64,000 bases of DNA from Leguminivora glycinivorella (GCF_023078275.1 NC_062975.1:13615141-13679140), one strand, 5' to 3'; numbered from the stretch's first letter, positions 11,100 through 23,017 are shown. Notes: a model not told the origin generated them from the sequence alone. Numbers and translations are program-made.

Positions 11100-14000
11100 A
11101 TGGCAGATCAGTTTTGTTTACGTTGGAACAATTTCCAGACCAATATAGTGAGTGCGTTGGACTCATTGAAGTGCTCTGAGGATTTAGTTGACGTGACGCT
11201 TACCTGCGAAGGAAGAAATATCAAGGCTCATAAAGTTATACTGTCAGCCTGCAGTCCGTACTTCAGGAATGTATTCAAGGTGAATGACTCGCTACATTAA
11301 TAACCTTGGAGTTCAGTTTGTACGGCTCCTCTGATGTAAAAGTATGTTTTCCAAGGACAAGCTACAGCCATGATGCAATTTGAATGAACGTACCTATTTG
11401 TTTACCTACTTATTTTATTAATCTTTCCATTTAGTAAAATTTTATATACTTACATATTTGTTTATTTTTTTCTTTCAACATTTTTAGTACTAATACTGCC
11501 AGTATGTAATTCATCATTTTTTATAGCAAATTTTTTTGTATTTTTGATAAAAAGATATTTTTCATAACAAACAACTATACTATTACAGGAAAATCCATGT
11601 CAGCATCCAGTTATAATTCTGAAAGATGTATCTGCCGATGACATTGTCAGCTTGCTATCATACATGTACCAGGGAGAAGTATTCATTGAAGAGAGCAAGC
11701 TGTCTTCGTTCCTCCATACGGCAGCCCTGCTGCAGGTTAAAGGATTGACTGGAGTAACACAGCAGGTAAATAATTACAAAACAGATATCAGTTTTATCTA
11801 ATATTGGGATTTTTTTGTGTGAGACTGATTTTGTTTATACAATTTTTTATTTATCCAGTATACAAAGCTCTATAAAATAATTACTTGACTATGGTGCAAA
11901 GATTGTTAGATCCAATTCACATATCATATGTGTATTCTAGTGAAAATGTAGTTACAAAAATAATAATATACCCATACCATAATATTAAATTTTAAAGATT
12001 AGCTAAAAAACTCCTAATAACATCCTTGAATCTAAAATTAGATATTTATTTTTTTATTATTTGCTAACAAAATAAATTAATGTATTTATATTTATTTACA
12101 GAAAGAAAATGTAATTTCCCCAAATACATCTAACAAACTTTATACACAGTTGACAATATCTTCAAAAACACACTTTGGTGCTACCAGCAAAGATGTAAAA
12201 GTCCCCGCTTTAAAGAAAAGAAGGAGCAGTACCTCTGACAAACCTAATGACATTGGTGACAGTCACAAAAAGAGTAAATTATTAGAAACTTGTGATATTT
12301 ACAATAGGAGTAATTTATCACATTTAATGGTAGAAAATCCTGTTTTTGTAGCTGAGAAAAAAGTTGAGAAGAAATCAGAAAACTGCCCAGAACCCATCAT
12401 AGCTAATGGGAAAACCTCTAAACTGAATCAGGTATTTATTTTTTACATTACTGACTTAATGTATTGTGTAAAGCAAGGCTTGGAATCAGTAATAAAAGTA
12501 GTGCTAAATGCTAAATACAGGTTTATTTCCGTTTGGTCTCTCAGTTTTGACAAGAATGCAAATGTTGTAAGAACCTAAAATGTAACTGAAATAAATTGGT
12601 TGTTATAAACCGGTTTTTATCGTTTTTAAACCGGTTTCTCTTGTTATAAACCGGTAAATCAGACAAGAATTTATATTCTTTTTAACAGACTTCAAAAAAA
12701 GGAGGTTCTCAATTGGACTGAATGTTTTTTTTAATTTTTTTTTATATTTTTATTCTTTTTATATTTTTTTTATTATTTTTTTTATTTTTTTAAAAAAAAA
12801 TGTTTATTATTATTTTTTTGTATATATGTTACTCGATATCTCCGAGAATCGTGGACCGATTTACAAAATTTTTTGATCGTACGGGTATAACCCCGAGATG
12901 GTCCCATTGGCACCAAGTCGGGGTCTGATGATGGGGTCTTGGAGAAATCGAGGGAACTCTTCAAATGTTATAGGCACATGTAATGTTTTTAGTGTATTTT
13001 TCAAAGGTACACCAGTATTTACGCCTGATGGTAATAATTTTATGTGGCTGAGCTGATGATGGAAGGTCAACTCCTCAATGGTTAGGAGTTAAAGGATAAT
13101 TCTTTCACTACTGTACAGATATTCAGACTGATAGATATAATATCACTAGGAACCACTAAAAATCAACAAATAAATAAACTTTTTAACAAAAAATAAAACC
13201 GCCTTCAAAATTAAGCGTGTTATAAAACACAGAGAAATTAAAAAACCAAAAATAATAAACCTTTGAATTCAGATTTCTTATCGGACTGCAATAATCTAAA
13301 CATCCAAATTATAAACAAATCAATTATTTTTGGAGTCTGGGCCAGCCTGCGTATGGTTGGGTGGGGCAAACAGGAAATAGCAAGGCGACGAACAGGTCTG
13401 GTACCGACTACAAAAATAATTGATTTGTTTATAATTTGGATGTTTAGATTATTGCAATCCGATAAGAAATCTGAATTCAAAGGTCTATTATTTTTGCTTT
13501 TTAGTTTCTCTGTGTTTTGTAACACGCTTATTTATGAAGGCGGTTTTATTTTTTGTTAAAAAGTTTATTTATTTTCTGGTATGTATTGAACATGATTTGG
13601 CATGATAGAAAGCAATTTAGGAAATCCACCCTTCACATTTTTTTAATGTAAAATATTTGCTTCTTTTCAGGCTCAAAGTGACAACATTCCTTTATCAATT
13701 AAAACAGAACGGATTGATGACAACAAATCCCCTATCTCAGTACCCATAAATAACTCCGAGAATGATGACAGTCTTCCAGATTATGAAAACAGTATGCTTG
13801 CCAGGTCCTTGCTACAAGGTAAATATTAGTTTGAATCTTAAATTTAACTTTCAATCCCAGGTGTTATTGTTTTCTTCCATTTTCTTTTAGTATTAGAAAA
13901 AGGCTACCAAAATAGCAAATATTGTCAATAAAGAGATAGATTGAAAAGTAATGCTAAAAATCTAAAAAAGTGTTGTTGGAAAAGTCGCCAAATTGCAAAC

Positions 14001-15393
14001 TAATTTTATATAAATAAATAAATAAATATTATAGGAAATTTGTTACACAGATTGACTGAGTCCCACGGTAAGCTCAAGAAGGCTTGTGTTGCAGGTACTC
14101 AGACAACGATATATATAATATATAAATACTTATATACATAGAAAACATCCATGACTCAGGAACAAATATCTGTGCTCATCACACAAATAAATGCCCTTAC
14201 CGGGATTCGAACCCGGGACCGCGGCGCAGCAGGCAGGGTCACTACCAACTGCGCCAGACCGGTCGTCAATATAGGTTTCGGCTTGTGATTGTAGATAAAG
14301 CATTGACTTTACATAATTCATTGATTTCACATAAAATCCTACAAAATTTACATTTTTTTTTATTCTATATTCTGCATGGAAAATATTGTATATCTGTGAA
14401 TCATGAAAGTGCATGCAAAACAAATAAGAGGCAAGTTACATCACAATTTTATTATTCTTGATAAAGACTTAGTAAAATCGATCATTATCTTTTTTTATTT
14501 CAATAGTACTTAGTCATAGTTTTGAATATTAGAAGTAGATGTAAAACACTTTATTGCACAAGAAAAGAAAAAAACTTCTCATAAATAAAAATGCGAATTT
14601 ATCATTTATACCTTTATCAATACAGCCCTAATTTGTGAAATCTTATGTGTGTGGTGGACAAATATTGTAGGTAATGTAGTGTATCCTCAATTGTATCTTT
14701 TAGACATACTAGGAGCTGTCATTAGGTTAATAGTGTATGACTAAATGAATTATTGATTATAATATTAATATCACACAGTTTAGCTATGCTTTTTTTATTA
14801 TTTAATTACCTATTCTGGTTATTTCAGGAATTAATCCATCTAAAAGTGATATCAGTGCCAATAACAATACAACAACCAAGAAACTGTCAAACATAGCAGA
14901 TATGTGTACATCGCGAAGTAAGGACGTAAATATCGAATCTCCACCAACCAACTCTGCAGCAAAGAGCCCTATAAAAGTAGCCGGAGAGGACATTTTAGTG
15001 AAACCAGAAAAACAGTCACCGAAGTCAGAGATTGAATATGAACCGGAAATATTGCTGTCAGAGCAGCAAGACAGTACAGATGCCGAAAATACATTCTCAC
15101 AGGAACAGTCTCAAGCGTTACTATTACTGGCAGGCATGTCAAGTGTTACTGGATTATCAGTAGGTGCTTCTACTTCTCAGGGTGTCTCCCACCAGTCAAA
15201 CCATGCCGCTATCTGTGGTGACTGTCCACATTGCGGTATGAAGTATTCCAACCAATCAGCACTTAAATACCATGTCAGACTTATGCACTCTGACTTAACC
15301 AATCGTCTATGCTGCTATCTTTGTCCTAGGTCATTTACGATGCGAGAGACATTCAAAGAGCATATGTGGTCTAGCCATGGGCAAAGAAACTAA
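11100..15393 (+). CDS. BTB/POZ domain protein with two C-terminal C2H2 zinc fingers
   Basis: Five exons: 11100-11279, 11589-11765, 12102-12431, 13671-13818 and 14828-15393. All have GT-AG borders and matching phases (0,0,0,1), giving 466 residues. The start ATG (AACCATGG context) opens with DQFCLRWNNFQTNI, the hallmark of the insect Ttk-type BTB domain. This fills exons 1-2 (about residues 1-119, including AHKVILSACSPYFR and the LLSYMYQGEV helix). A long polar linker carries a basic KKRRSS cluster and an acidic region. Two C2H2 fingers end the protein, both C-x2-C-x12-H-x4-H, at about 411-432 and 441-462. The family are nuclear, DNA-binding, usually dimeric transcription regulators. The linker matches no named member I know, so no symbol is given. 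AATAAA at 15613-15618 would end the transcript. Confidence 0.93.
12682..13167. repeat. Dispersed repeat beginning at a 'GACTTCAAAAAAAGGAGG' end, in BTB intron 3
   Basis: Starts TTAACAGACTTCAAAAAAAG, followed by T-rich sequence, then CTCCGAGAATCGTGGACCGA, TATAACCCCGAGATGGTCCC and GTCTGATGATGGGGTCTTGG. I recall this layout as a very common lepidopteran non-autonomous element. A reversed end of the same type (CCTCCTCCTTTTTTTGAAGC) is at 15909-15930. No protein-coding capacity. Confidence 0.55.
13168..13575. repeat. Long foldback: two 165-bp inverted arms around a 78-bp loop
   Basis: Arm 13168-13332 is mirrored by 13411-13575 with few mismatches. The inner boundary is CAATTATTTTTG against CAAAAATAATTG. 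The outer boundary is AAATAAATAAACTTTTTAAC against GTTAAAAAGTTTATTTATTT. It lies in intron 3 of the BTB gene, so the unspliced RNA could form a long double strand. The similar open frames on both strands here are by-products of the symmetry. Confidence 0.88.
14009..14268 (-). mobile_element. tRNA-derived SINE (minus orientation) in BTB intron 4
   Basis: The minus-strand head starts near 14268 with GACCGGTCTGGCGCAGTTGG (A-box region) and carries a B box GGTTCGAATCC at about 14203-14213. The body runs leftward through GTGTGATGAGCACAGATATT to a tail of repeated ATTT. The head resembles a tRNA, but the acceptor stem does not close, so this is a SINE and not a functional tRNA gene. Confidence 0.82.
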
Positions 15394-15640
15394 ATGTTAC
15401 TTGCAAGTACACAATTAAGTACACTACAAAATGTTGTTGCTAAATAGTTATCTACCCTATGTAGAGAATATTATATTATTTAAGATTTTGGATTTATTCC
15501 AAATGTTATTTAAATAAGTAATGTTAGATATTTATGGTGGTTACTAATTATTCAAATGTGCCTTAAACTTGTGTTATTGTATTCACATAGTATCAGAATG
15601 TGCCTTTTTGAAAATAAATTTGCCGTCCTACATTTATCGC
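15394..15640 (+). other. Probable 3' UTR of the BTB zinc-finger gene
   Basis: AT-rich non-coding sequence from the TAA stop to just past AATAAA at 15613-15618. No open frame. The boundary is inferred from the polyadenylation signal only. Confidence 0.5.
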
Positions 15641-17631
15641 AAGACGATCTACGTCAGCGTAAGCGATTCTACGTAACAATTGGAGAAAATTGAGGATAAC
15701 CTAAATTTATCGTTTATTAGCGTTTTATACATTTAGACTAAGACAGATTCATTGTTATATTGTTGATAATTTATGGAACAGTCACTTTATTTGATTATCT
15801 CTAACAAGTTACTTTTTTTACGATATAAATGTTGGGTGTAATTGTAGGATCAAAATGGTGTGCTGTGAATCAAGGGTTCGAAACCAATATTAAAAAAAAT
15901 CAAGTTGAGTACCTCCTCCTTTTTTTGAAGCCGGTTAAGAACCAGCTAATATTGGACCTTAAAACGTTATATTATTTCGTTTATTAAAAACCGGTTCATG
16001 GATTCCTAACAAAAAACAATTTTTTGTTTGGTTTCTTCAGAAGACGGAACGACATTTTTATGGTTCGTGAAGAGCAAGAACTCGGGGTTAAACTCATTGT
16101 CATACCTGCGTGGAAGGAATAGCCTTCGTTTTTTATAATACATAAACGAAACCGGTATCAAAAATATAACGGTTTTCGAGCCCTGGAGGTAATAACTAAT
16201 TAACTACAAAATGAAAAAATTAAGTGTTCTGGTTTGTAATTGGTGCTAATAATAATCTCCAGACAAAGTACATTTGCAAAAAGTGTTGGTCCAAAATATC
16301 GGGGCAATTTTTAAAGATAGGTGTTTATTGTATGGTTTCTGGAGTGGCTGTATTAAATGTAGATTTTGAACAGCTGACTGAGGGCCGTCATCTTGGCGAG
16401 CAAATTGGCTCGGGCGAGGCGGCAAACGTGCGCGCATGAGGACGTTTTGCGCGCGAGCCATTGCCTCGCGAGGCTGCTTGGTCAATGTTGACCCGGCTAA
16501 TCTACAAATAAATAAATGCATTGGTTTTAGGCTTGACTCTTTAGCCGCTTGCTGTTTTCATAAAACTTAGAGTGCCTATTTATGTAACTGATGTCTAATA
16601 ACTAAATTGTATTTTAAATAGTTCTCAAAAGTGAAGTTAATTTTGGGACTCACAACAAGTTTGTGATATTATTAGGAGTAAGGAATGTATCGTTTATAAA
16701 TTAAGTGCTTAAAATTAAAATGACCAGTATTGAGAAAAATTCAGGATATGAACATTACGAACTACACGAAAACAGTGAGAAAAACTTTAGTATCTACCCA
16801 AAATAGCATGTAGGAATTCATTTAGTTTTATCTAGATTACCTATTTATTATTTATTTTTTTACTTTAGGCTCAAAGGGATAATTTTATTGTATTTCCTCT
16901 TGAAATAAAGCAAATTTATTCAAGATAAAGGTGGAAAATAATTTTAAGTGACATATTTTTCTATTAACATAAACTGTCTCCTGTATTCCCAAAAAGGGTA
17001 GGTACACCACATGAAACGGTTTTTTTGTTTAATTGTAACTGTTTTCCTTTATTTTTTTGTATTCCTTTTATACTATTTGAGTATCAAATGAAAATTATTC
17101 AAATAAAATCCATTTCAATACATGCAAGCAGTCAGGTTATTGTTTCATAATAATAATTCCACTTGTTATTTCAAGGGCCTATTATTAAAGCAGATATTTG
17201 TGTTTTTGTATGTTTAATGCGATACGGCTGTTCTTACTTTAACCAAATTGTTGTTATTTCGAATTTTGTTACAAATTATGTAAAAAATGCGTTATTTTAT
17301 ATTTACTTTCTAAAAAATATTCGCCCGGAAAGAACTCTGTTAGTTTGTGCCAAACTAATATTGCAAAATAATTAGTAAAATGTTATTGTTGTGTAACTGT
17401 CGCTAATTACATTATTTTGGTAGGTGTTAAAAATATTGAGATATCTTACATGTCGAATTTCTTCGCATAGTGTTAAATCTTTTGTTACTAGTGTCAATTT
17501 GATATTTGAAAGTGTATTTAAAAAAAACTATTTTAATTGAATTAAGGTCGATCGAAGTAGTTGCAGCCATTAGGCAAATACTCTAATTCTAGTATAACAA
17601 ATGGCGCCCATTGGTGAAAGTGAATTCAATA
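15641..17631. other. Intergenic stretch without a supportable gene
   Basis: AT-rich. It holds a fragment ending TTTTTTTGAAGCCGGTTAAG (about 15905-15938), a GC-richer block around 16370-16500 whose parts are loosely self-complementary (GAGGCGGCAAACGTGCGCGC, GCGCGCGAGCCATTGCCTCG), and a repeat stub at 16981-17020. Small open frames here have neither splice context nor family similarity that I recognise. Confidence 0.45.
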
Positions 17632-18095
17632 GATGGGCATTTTTCAAAATAAATCTCGAATATCCAATTTCACCAGATCTGGACTTGTTTGGGCTCATTC
17701 TTCTCAGAATCACGAGATGATTCGATCCCGACGATAAAAAAATAAATTTTCCATACAAAATTTGAGTTTCCAATACGTCACGCTCCTAGTAAGTTCAGAA
17801 CACTAAAATGGTGACGTAAATGAAAAAAAAGAGGACACATTTTTTCATCGTCAGGATCGAATTCTGAGAAGAATGAGCCCAAACACGTCCAGATCAGGCC
17901 CCGTAGCCGAATGGCATTTCAACGACGCGAAACGAAAACGAAACGCCGCGAAAGGTAGTCTGGCTCTGTCGCGCCAATACGCAAAAGCGATAGAGATAGA
18001 TATCTACGAGCGTTTCGTTTCGTGAGCGTTTTTGCCATTCGGCTACGCACACTGGTGAAATTCGATATTCGAGATTTATTTTGAAAACCGCCCAG
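17632..18095. mobile_element. Foldback element interrupted by a nested MITE
   Basis: The left arm (GGGCATTTTTCAAAATAAAT, CTCGAATATCCAATTTCACC, then GGACTTGTTTGGGCTCATTC and TTCTCAGAATC) is mirrored on the right. The right arm is split after CACGTCCAGAT by the MITE at 17895-18054 and resumes at GTGAAATTCGATATTCGAGA. Without the insert the arms are about 120 bp. Confidence 0.78.
17895..18054 (+). mobile_element. 'CAGGCCCCGTAGCCGAATGGCA' MITE, copy 1 (nested)
   Basis: About 160 bp. It starts CAGGCCCCGTAGCCGAATGG and ends in the mirrored TGCCATTCGGCTACG followed by CACACTG. The centre has TGGCTCTGTCGCGCCAATAC and GATAGAGATAGATATCTACG. Related copies are at 28848-28999, 52031-52190 and 62079-62240. 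It sits inside the right arm of the larger foldback and is therefore younger than it. Confidence 0.82.
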
Positions 18096-19601
18096 TTCCC
18101 ATATTAAAAAAAAAGTCTCGAAAAGGAGCGTTTGCCTCTTCGTTGCATTTTACCGTTGACCATAAAATGCCTTAGTGAAATATAGTAGATATTATGAGAA
18201 GAATCTTAAATAAATATTATAGAATATTTATAAGTTGTAACTTGTAAGTCTAAGTAATGTTATCGTAAAACTATATTTAATTTATTTACGTTAATGTAAT
18301 ATTGTTAAATATTTTATTGAAAACTTTACAAAATTTACATTTTGACTATGTTATAAAAAATAAATGATCGCTTCTTATTTATTTCGTTTCATTGGTGATC
18401 ATGATCACTTCACGATCACGCCAAAACCACAATTTGCTATCACAGTAAGTACACTCAGTTCAGGCATACTTATCCAATCATGTAAACAAACACTGCTGGA
18501 AAACATTATCTCAATTTTCTCTGGAATTACACATTTAACCATCACTTAAAATGTTATTAATATACACTTAAATAAACTCACAAAATATTGAAATCAATCA
18601 AAAAACCACTGAATAATATCATTTCTAGAACGATTTTCATCAATAATTGTAATTACGAACGGATGACATAAAAAAAAACTCTTGACATTACGAAGTCTAG
18701 ATTGTCTATGAGTCGCAATGTTGGGATGACAACTCGATATTAACGTTAGAGTTAGTACCTGTACCTAGCTTGGAAAAATTTTAAAACCTTTACAAGTCTT
18801 CACAAATTCAAACGTGTGGATTGAGTGTTTGGCTTGGTTTGCGTGGGTTTGCAAGCGCTTGTAGCCGATCCGTTCCAGTGTCGGTTTTTTGTCACAAGTC
18901 AAAGAGATTTGCCGCAAGCGCTTGCGACGCGTACACATGTTTGTGCGCACTCAGTCTCGTCCGCGCACTGTAGGCGAACAGTTGTGTGTTTCTTCTGTAA
19001 AAAGTAATGATGAACGACTGGTCAGTTCAAGAGATCTTGAACTTTCTGGAATATTACCAGGGAGAGCCATGCATTTGGGACCCAAGTAATAAAGACCATA
19101 AGGATAAAAAAAAAGTTGCTGATGCATGGAATTGCATTAAATAAAACAGTAAAGGAACTAAAAGCAAAAAAAGAAATTCTTATGGTCACATTAAGAAAAC
19201 ATTCTTCAAACACACAAAAAAAAACAAGATAGTAGTATTCGTTCTGGTGCAGTTAGGTTAACATTTATACTAATTAGACTCTGTTCAGATTAACTTGTCT
19301 TATTTAGTAAACACGTATGTAACCTCAAAACATAATTCTTCTATTTCAAATTGCCTTTAAATCGTAAATAGAACAATTGAATTAGGTATGGCCGACACAA
19401 CAACCTCGATGTCTGCCATGCTTGCCTCCTCACAACAAACTAAGGATCTGGCAAGCGTGTGGATAGCGGCGTTTGATTTGCAAAATCAAGCCAAACGTTT
19501 GTAGAGATTTGAAGTTTGCGGCCAGTGCCAAGCGTGCGGACGCGGCATTTTCACAGGATTATTGCAAATGTGACGAAAAATAATTAAATTTTGGTTTTAA
19601 C
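18096..19601. other. Intergenic stretch without a supportable gene
   Basis: AT-rich. Two GC-richer patches (about 18830-18980 and 19430-19545) share CAAGCG/GCTTG-type words and look like degenerate repeat remnants. No splice-linked open frames were found. Confidence 0.4.
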
Positions 19602-19875
19602 ATATACAGTATGTAAACCAACGAAAACCATTTACTGAAGCCTGTTAATATTTAAGTTACACAGAGCAACTTTTACTATGGGACCAACACCCAAAACGCG
19701 AAATAAAAATTTACTCTCCCATAGGAAATACTTACTATAAAATAAAACTACCTATGAAACTGTCAGAAGATATTTTCGTGATTTCGGGGTTGATCCCATA
19801 GTAAAAGTTTCTCAGTATCACCTGGACATTTACGGGTTACAGTAAATGGTTTTCGTTAGTTTACATACTGTATAT
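19602..19875. mobile_element. MITE with about 35-bp inverted ends
   Basis: Begins ATATACAGTATGTAAACCAA plus CGAAAACCATTTACTG and ends with the mirrored CAGTAAATGGTTTTCGTTAG plus TTTACATACTGTATAT. A second nested symmetry (ACTTTTACTATGGGACCAAC against GGTTGATCCCATAGTAAAAG) lies inside. Confidence 0.78.
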
Positions 19876-20329
19876 TGTGTGACGTAAAATTGAAAATCCT
19901 CTGATGACGTCGGCAGCGAAATTATCGTTAATACATCATTTTATCGACACTTCCAATCCCTAGTAATTGATGTCTTTGACCATAAATTTGACGTTTCGTT
20001 TGTTTACTATATTGGACAAGCAAGGCTGAACTGACTTTATATGTACTTGTGTCCTTAATAGTTATTTGTTATACAAGGGGGCAAAGTTGTATTTTAACGC
20101 CGAGTGTGGAATTACAGTAACACACGAGAAGTAAAATACATTTGCACCCGAGTGTAACACAAAACTTTTCCCCTCACTATAACGAGGAAACTACAACGCA
20201 AAAAAAAATTGTTTGTCTGTAAAGTCGGTTTACGGACGGTAGTTTAACGTGATAACGTCAAACATTACAGTAGTATAGACAGGGGCGGTCAGAGTATAGC
20301 AAAAGGGGCCCGATTCTGGGACTTTTTTC

Positions 20330-20930
20330 ACGTTTTTTTATTTATTTATTTATTTATTAAAAATACACAAAAGTTAACAGTATTTCACCAAAGCACTTAT
20401 GTGGTAATATAATTATGTACATGTTAAATTGACATAAATAAAAGCAAACACACTTAAAAGTTAAACTATGGTTATTACATTAATCACCTAAGGAGTGTAG
20501 AGTCTATGAACCTTAAGAGTTTTCTGTAAAACACACCAACACTATCAGCAAATATGTCAATATCGTCTGTCTCCAACATGATGCGGTTAAGAGCAGCTCG
20601 GGCTCGAGCGGTGCGCCGGCCGCCGCGAACAGGCGCCGCCGCCGCCGCGCCGGCACCGCGCCCGGCATGCCAACCACCACATTCGCTCTTGGCACTTGCA
20701 GCCCCATTCTCTAGCACGGAGCCACGGATGCGTCATCTACTCTATGGTGAAACAGTTGGCGGTAATGCATAATATGCAGCAGTTTCCGTCTGGTTTCTAG
20801 AGTTTGAAGACCAACCATTCCTGTTACGAATAGAGATGGATACATATATGGGTAATATCCGTACAGTCGTTTGTAAATGTGCCTACAGAACTTCCTCTGC
20901 ACTCTTTCTAGCATAGTGTTTTGTTCTTAT
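20330..20930 (-). pseudogene. LINE remnant, ORF2 C-terminus and A/T-rich tail
   Basis: The minus strand reads ERVQRKFCRHIYKRLYGYYP, YMYPSLFVTGMVGLQTLETR and RKLLHIMHYRQLFHHRVDD, the same LINE C-terminal pattern as at 7790-8300. After a frame break near 20715 it continues RAALNRIMLETDDIDIFAD up to FIDSTLLR and a stop at about 20484. The tail (TAAA repeats, seen as TTTATTTATTTATTT at 20338-20360) lies at the low-coordinate end. A GC-rich stretch at about 20600-20690 is unlike the rest. Confidence 0.68.
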
Positions 20931-21292
20931 TAGAAAGAATGCATTAAAATAAGCATCTTTTATAAATTAAAGTTTTTTTAAAACCTACTAATTTAGGAGT
21001 TAGAGTGGTGCAAAGTTGCAAAATTTTCCCGTAGCATTACTAAGGCGCCAGAGACAGAAAGCGATATCGACGGAGCCCCGCTTTTTACAGAAACTGCACA
21101 GAATAGGAGCCTTCGGCCGTTTGAAGATACCTAACGAACCTAACTTATACCTATATAAAAGTCGTCATTTTGTATCCTAGACCGTTTGCGAGACACGCGT
21201 TAATTTTATTAAAGTGCTAGTGCCATTTACTAATCTTAGAACCCTAATATCTCAGTAAATATTAATGGAGAAGAAAAAGTTTATATAACAAA

Positions 21293-21599
21293 CCCATGAT
21301 GACTTTTGTGTCAAAGTGACAGTCAGCAATGTCAGATTCCACATTGTTCATTAATTTTGGAATCAGCACCCTCTGAAACCCATTTTACGACACCCGTGAC
21401 GACTTTTGTGTCAAAGTGACAGTCAGCAATGTCAGATTCCAAATTGGTTATTAATTTTGGAATCAGCACCCCCTAAAACCTATTTTACGACACACATGAC
21501 GACTTTTGTGTCAAAGTGACAGTCAGCAATGTCAGATTCCACATTGTTCATTAATTTTGGAATCAGCACCCCCTAAAACCTATTTTACGACACCCATGA
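21293..21599 (+). repeat. 100-bp satellite array, first block (three units)
   Basis: Units begin GACTTTTGTGTCAAAGTGAC at 21301, 21401 and 21501, a period of exactly 100 bp. Each contains AGTCAGCAATGTCAGATTCC and ends CCTATTTTACGACACCCATG or close to it. The block breaks off at 21599 where an insert begins. Confidence 0.93.
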
Positions 21600-22034
21600 A
21601 AATGAAAATGAAAATGAAAATGAAATATTTATTTTTCAAGTAGGCATATTACAATGCGCATATGAACGTCAAATAAAGCTACGCCGGCTCTAACCCTACG
21701 CCTCAGCCTCGAGAAGATTTCAGTCCCCCCTCAGTTGGGAGGGGGGTATCCACTATGGGACCGGCAAGAAACTCGGCGGGCAACTTCTTTTCAAAACATT
21801 ACATCTTATAACTAACATGCATTAAATAACAAGATACAATTTAACATGCAAAAGTATTCATCAAAGAATATGAACAGACTAGGTACTCTATGGAAATTAA
21901 TTTCAATAAATTATATTATTGCTTAATAATACGTCGTTCTTCTTCAGAGAAAACATATCAAATTGTCACAGAAGAAAAAGATAATATGAATCTCAATATC
22001 ATTAAATATGTAATTTACCTACACAACATCACAA
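21600..22034 (-). mobile_element. LINE/SINE 3' tail inserted in the satellite array
   Basis: The low-coordinate end carries AAAATG repeats; read on the minus strand it ends CTTGAAAAATAAATATTTCA then TTTTCATTTTC. The body holds GCCGGCGTAGCTTTATTTGA and GTCCCCCCTCAGTTGGGAGG in complementary form. A second copy lies at 26204-26460 in the other orientation. CATGA occurs on both sides (21595-21599 and 22035-22039), consistent with a short target duplication, though every satellite unit also contains CATGA. Confidence 0.75.
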
Positions 22035-22870
22035 CATGACGACTTTTGTGTCAAAGTGACAGTCAGCAATGTCAGATTCCACATTGTTCATTAATTTTGG
22101 AATCAGCACTCCCTAAAACCTATTTTACGACACCCATGACGACTTTTGTGTCAAAGTGACAGTCAGCAATGTCAGATTCCACATTGGTCATTCATTTTTT
22201 AATCAGCACCCCCTAAAACCTATTTTACGATACCCATGACGACTTTTGTGTCAAAGTGACAGTCAGCAATGTCAGATTCCAAATTGGTCATTAATTTTGG
22301 AATCAGCACCCCCTAAAACCTATTTTACGACACCCATGACGACTTTTGTGTCAAAGTGACAGTCAGCAATGTCAGATTCCACATTGTTCATTAATTTTGG
22401 AATCAGCACTCCCTAAAACCTATTTTACGACACCCATGACGACTTTTGTGTCAAAGTGACAGTCAGCAATGTCAGATTCCACATTGGTCATTCATTTTGG
22501 AATCAGCACCCCCTAAAACCTATTTTACGATACCCATGACGACTTTTGTGTCAAAGTGACAGTCAGCAATGTCAGATTCCAAATTGGTCATTAATTTTGG
22601 AATCAGCACCCCCTAAAACCTATTTTACGACACCCATGACGACTTTTGTGTCAAAGTGACAGTCAGCAATGTCAGATTCCACATTGGTCATTCATTTTGG
22701 AATCAGCACCCCCTAAAACCTATTTTACGACACCCATGACGACTTTTGTGTCAAAGTGACAGTCAGCAATGTCAGATTCCAAATTGGTCATTAATTTTGG
22801 AATCAGCACCCCCTAAAACCTATTTTACGACACCCATGATGACTTTTGTGTCAAAGTGACAGTCAGCAAT
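22035..22870 (+). repeat. 100-bp satellite array, second block (8.3 units) with 300-bp higher order
   Basis: Units start at 22041, 22141, 22241, 22341, 22441, 22541, 22641, 22741 and 22841, the last truncated after 30 bp. The variable segment cycles through ACATTGTTCATTAAT, ACATTGGTCATTCAT and AAATTGGTCATTAAT, so 22041-22340 and 22341-22640 form two copies of a three-unit higher-order repeat. The final pair lacks the first type. Confidence 0.93.
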
Positions 22871-23017
22871 CTGAGGTACTACATATTTGTAATCTGAAAG
22901 TAATCAAGTCAATAATTTCAGTTATTTTGAATCGACTATGATTCCGAATTATTGGTAATAGTAATTATTGTATAGATGATTAGTGATTCCTTTATATGTA
23001 ATGGTAATTTACCGTTT

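Noticed and set aside
13238..13559. Overlapping open frames on both strands, each nearly 100 codons
   Set aside because: They are mirror products of the long inverted repeat and show the same peptide twice.
14190..14268. tRNA gene on the minus strand
   Set aside because: A- and B-box sequences are present but the acceptor stem does not close, and a SINE body with an ATTT tail follows.
21293..22870. CRISPR-like array
   Set aside because: Units are contiguous 100-bp tandem repeats without unique spacers, in a eukaryotic genome.
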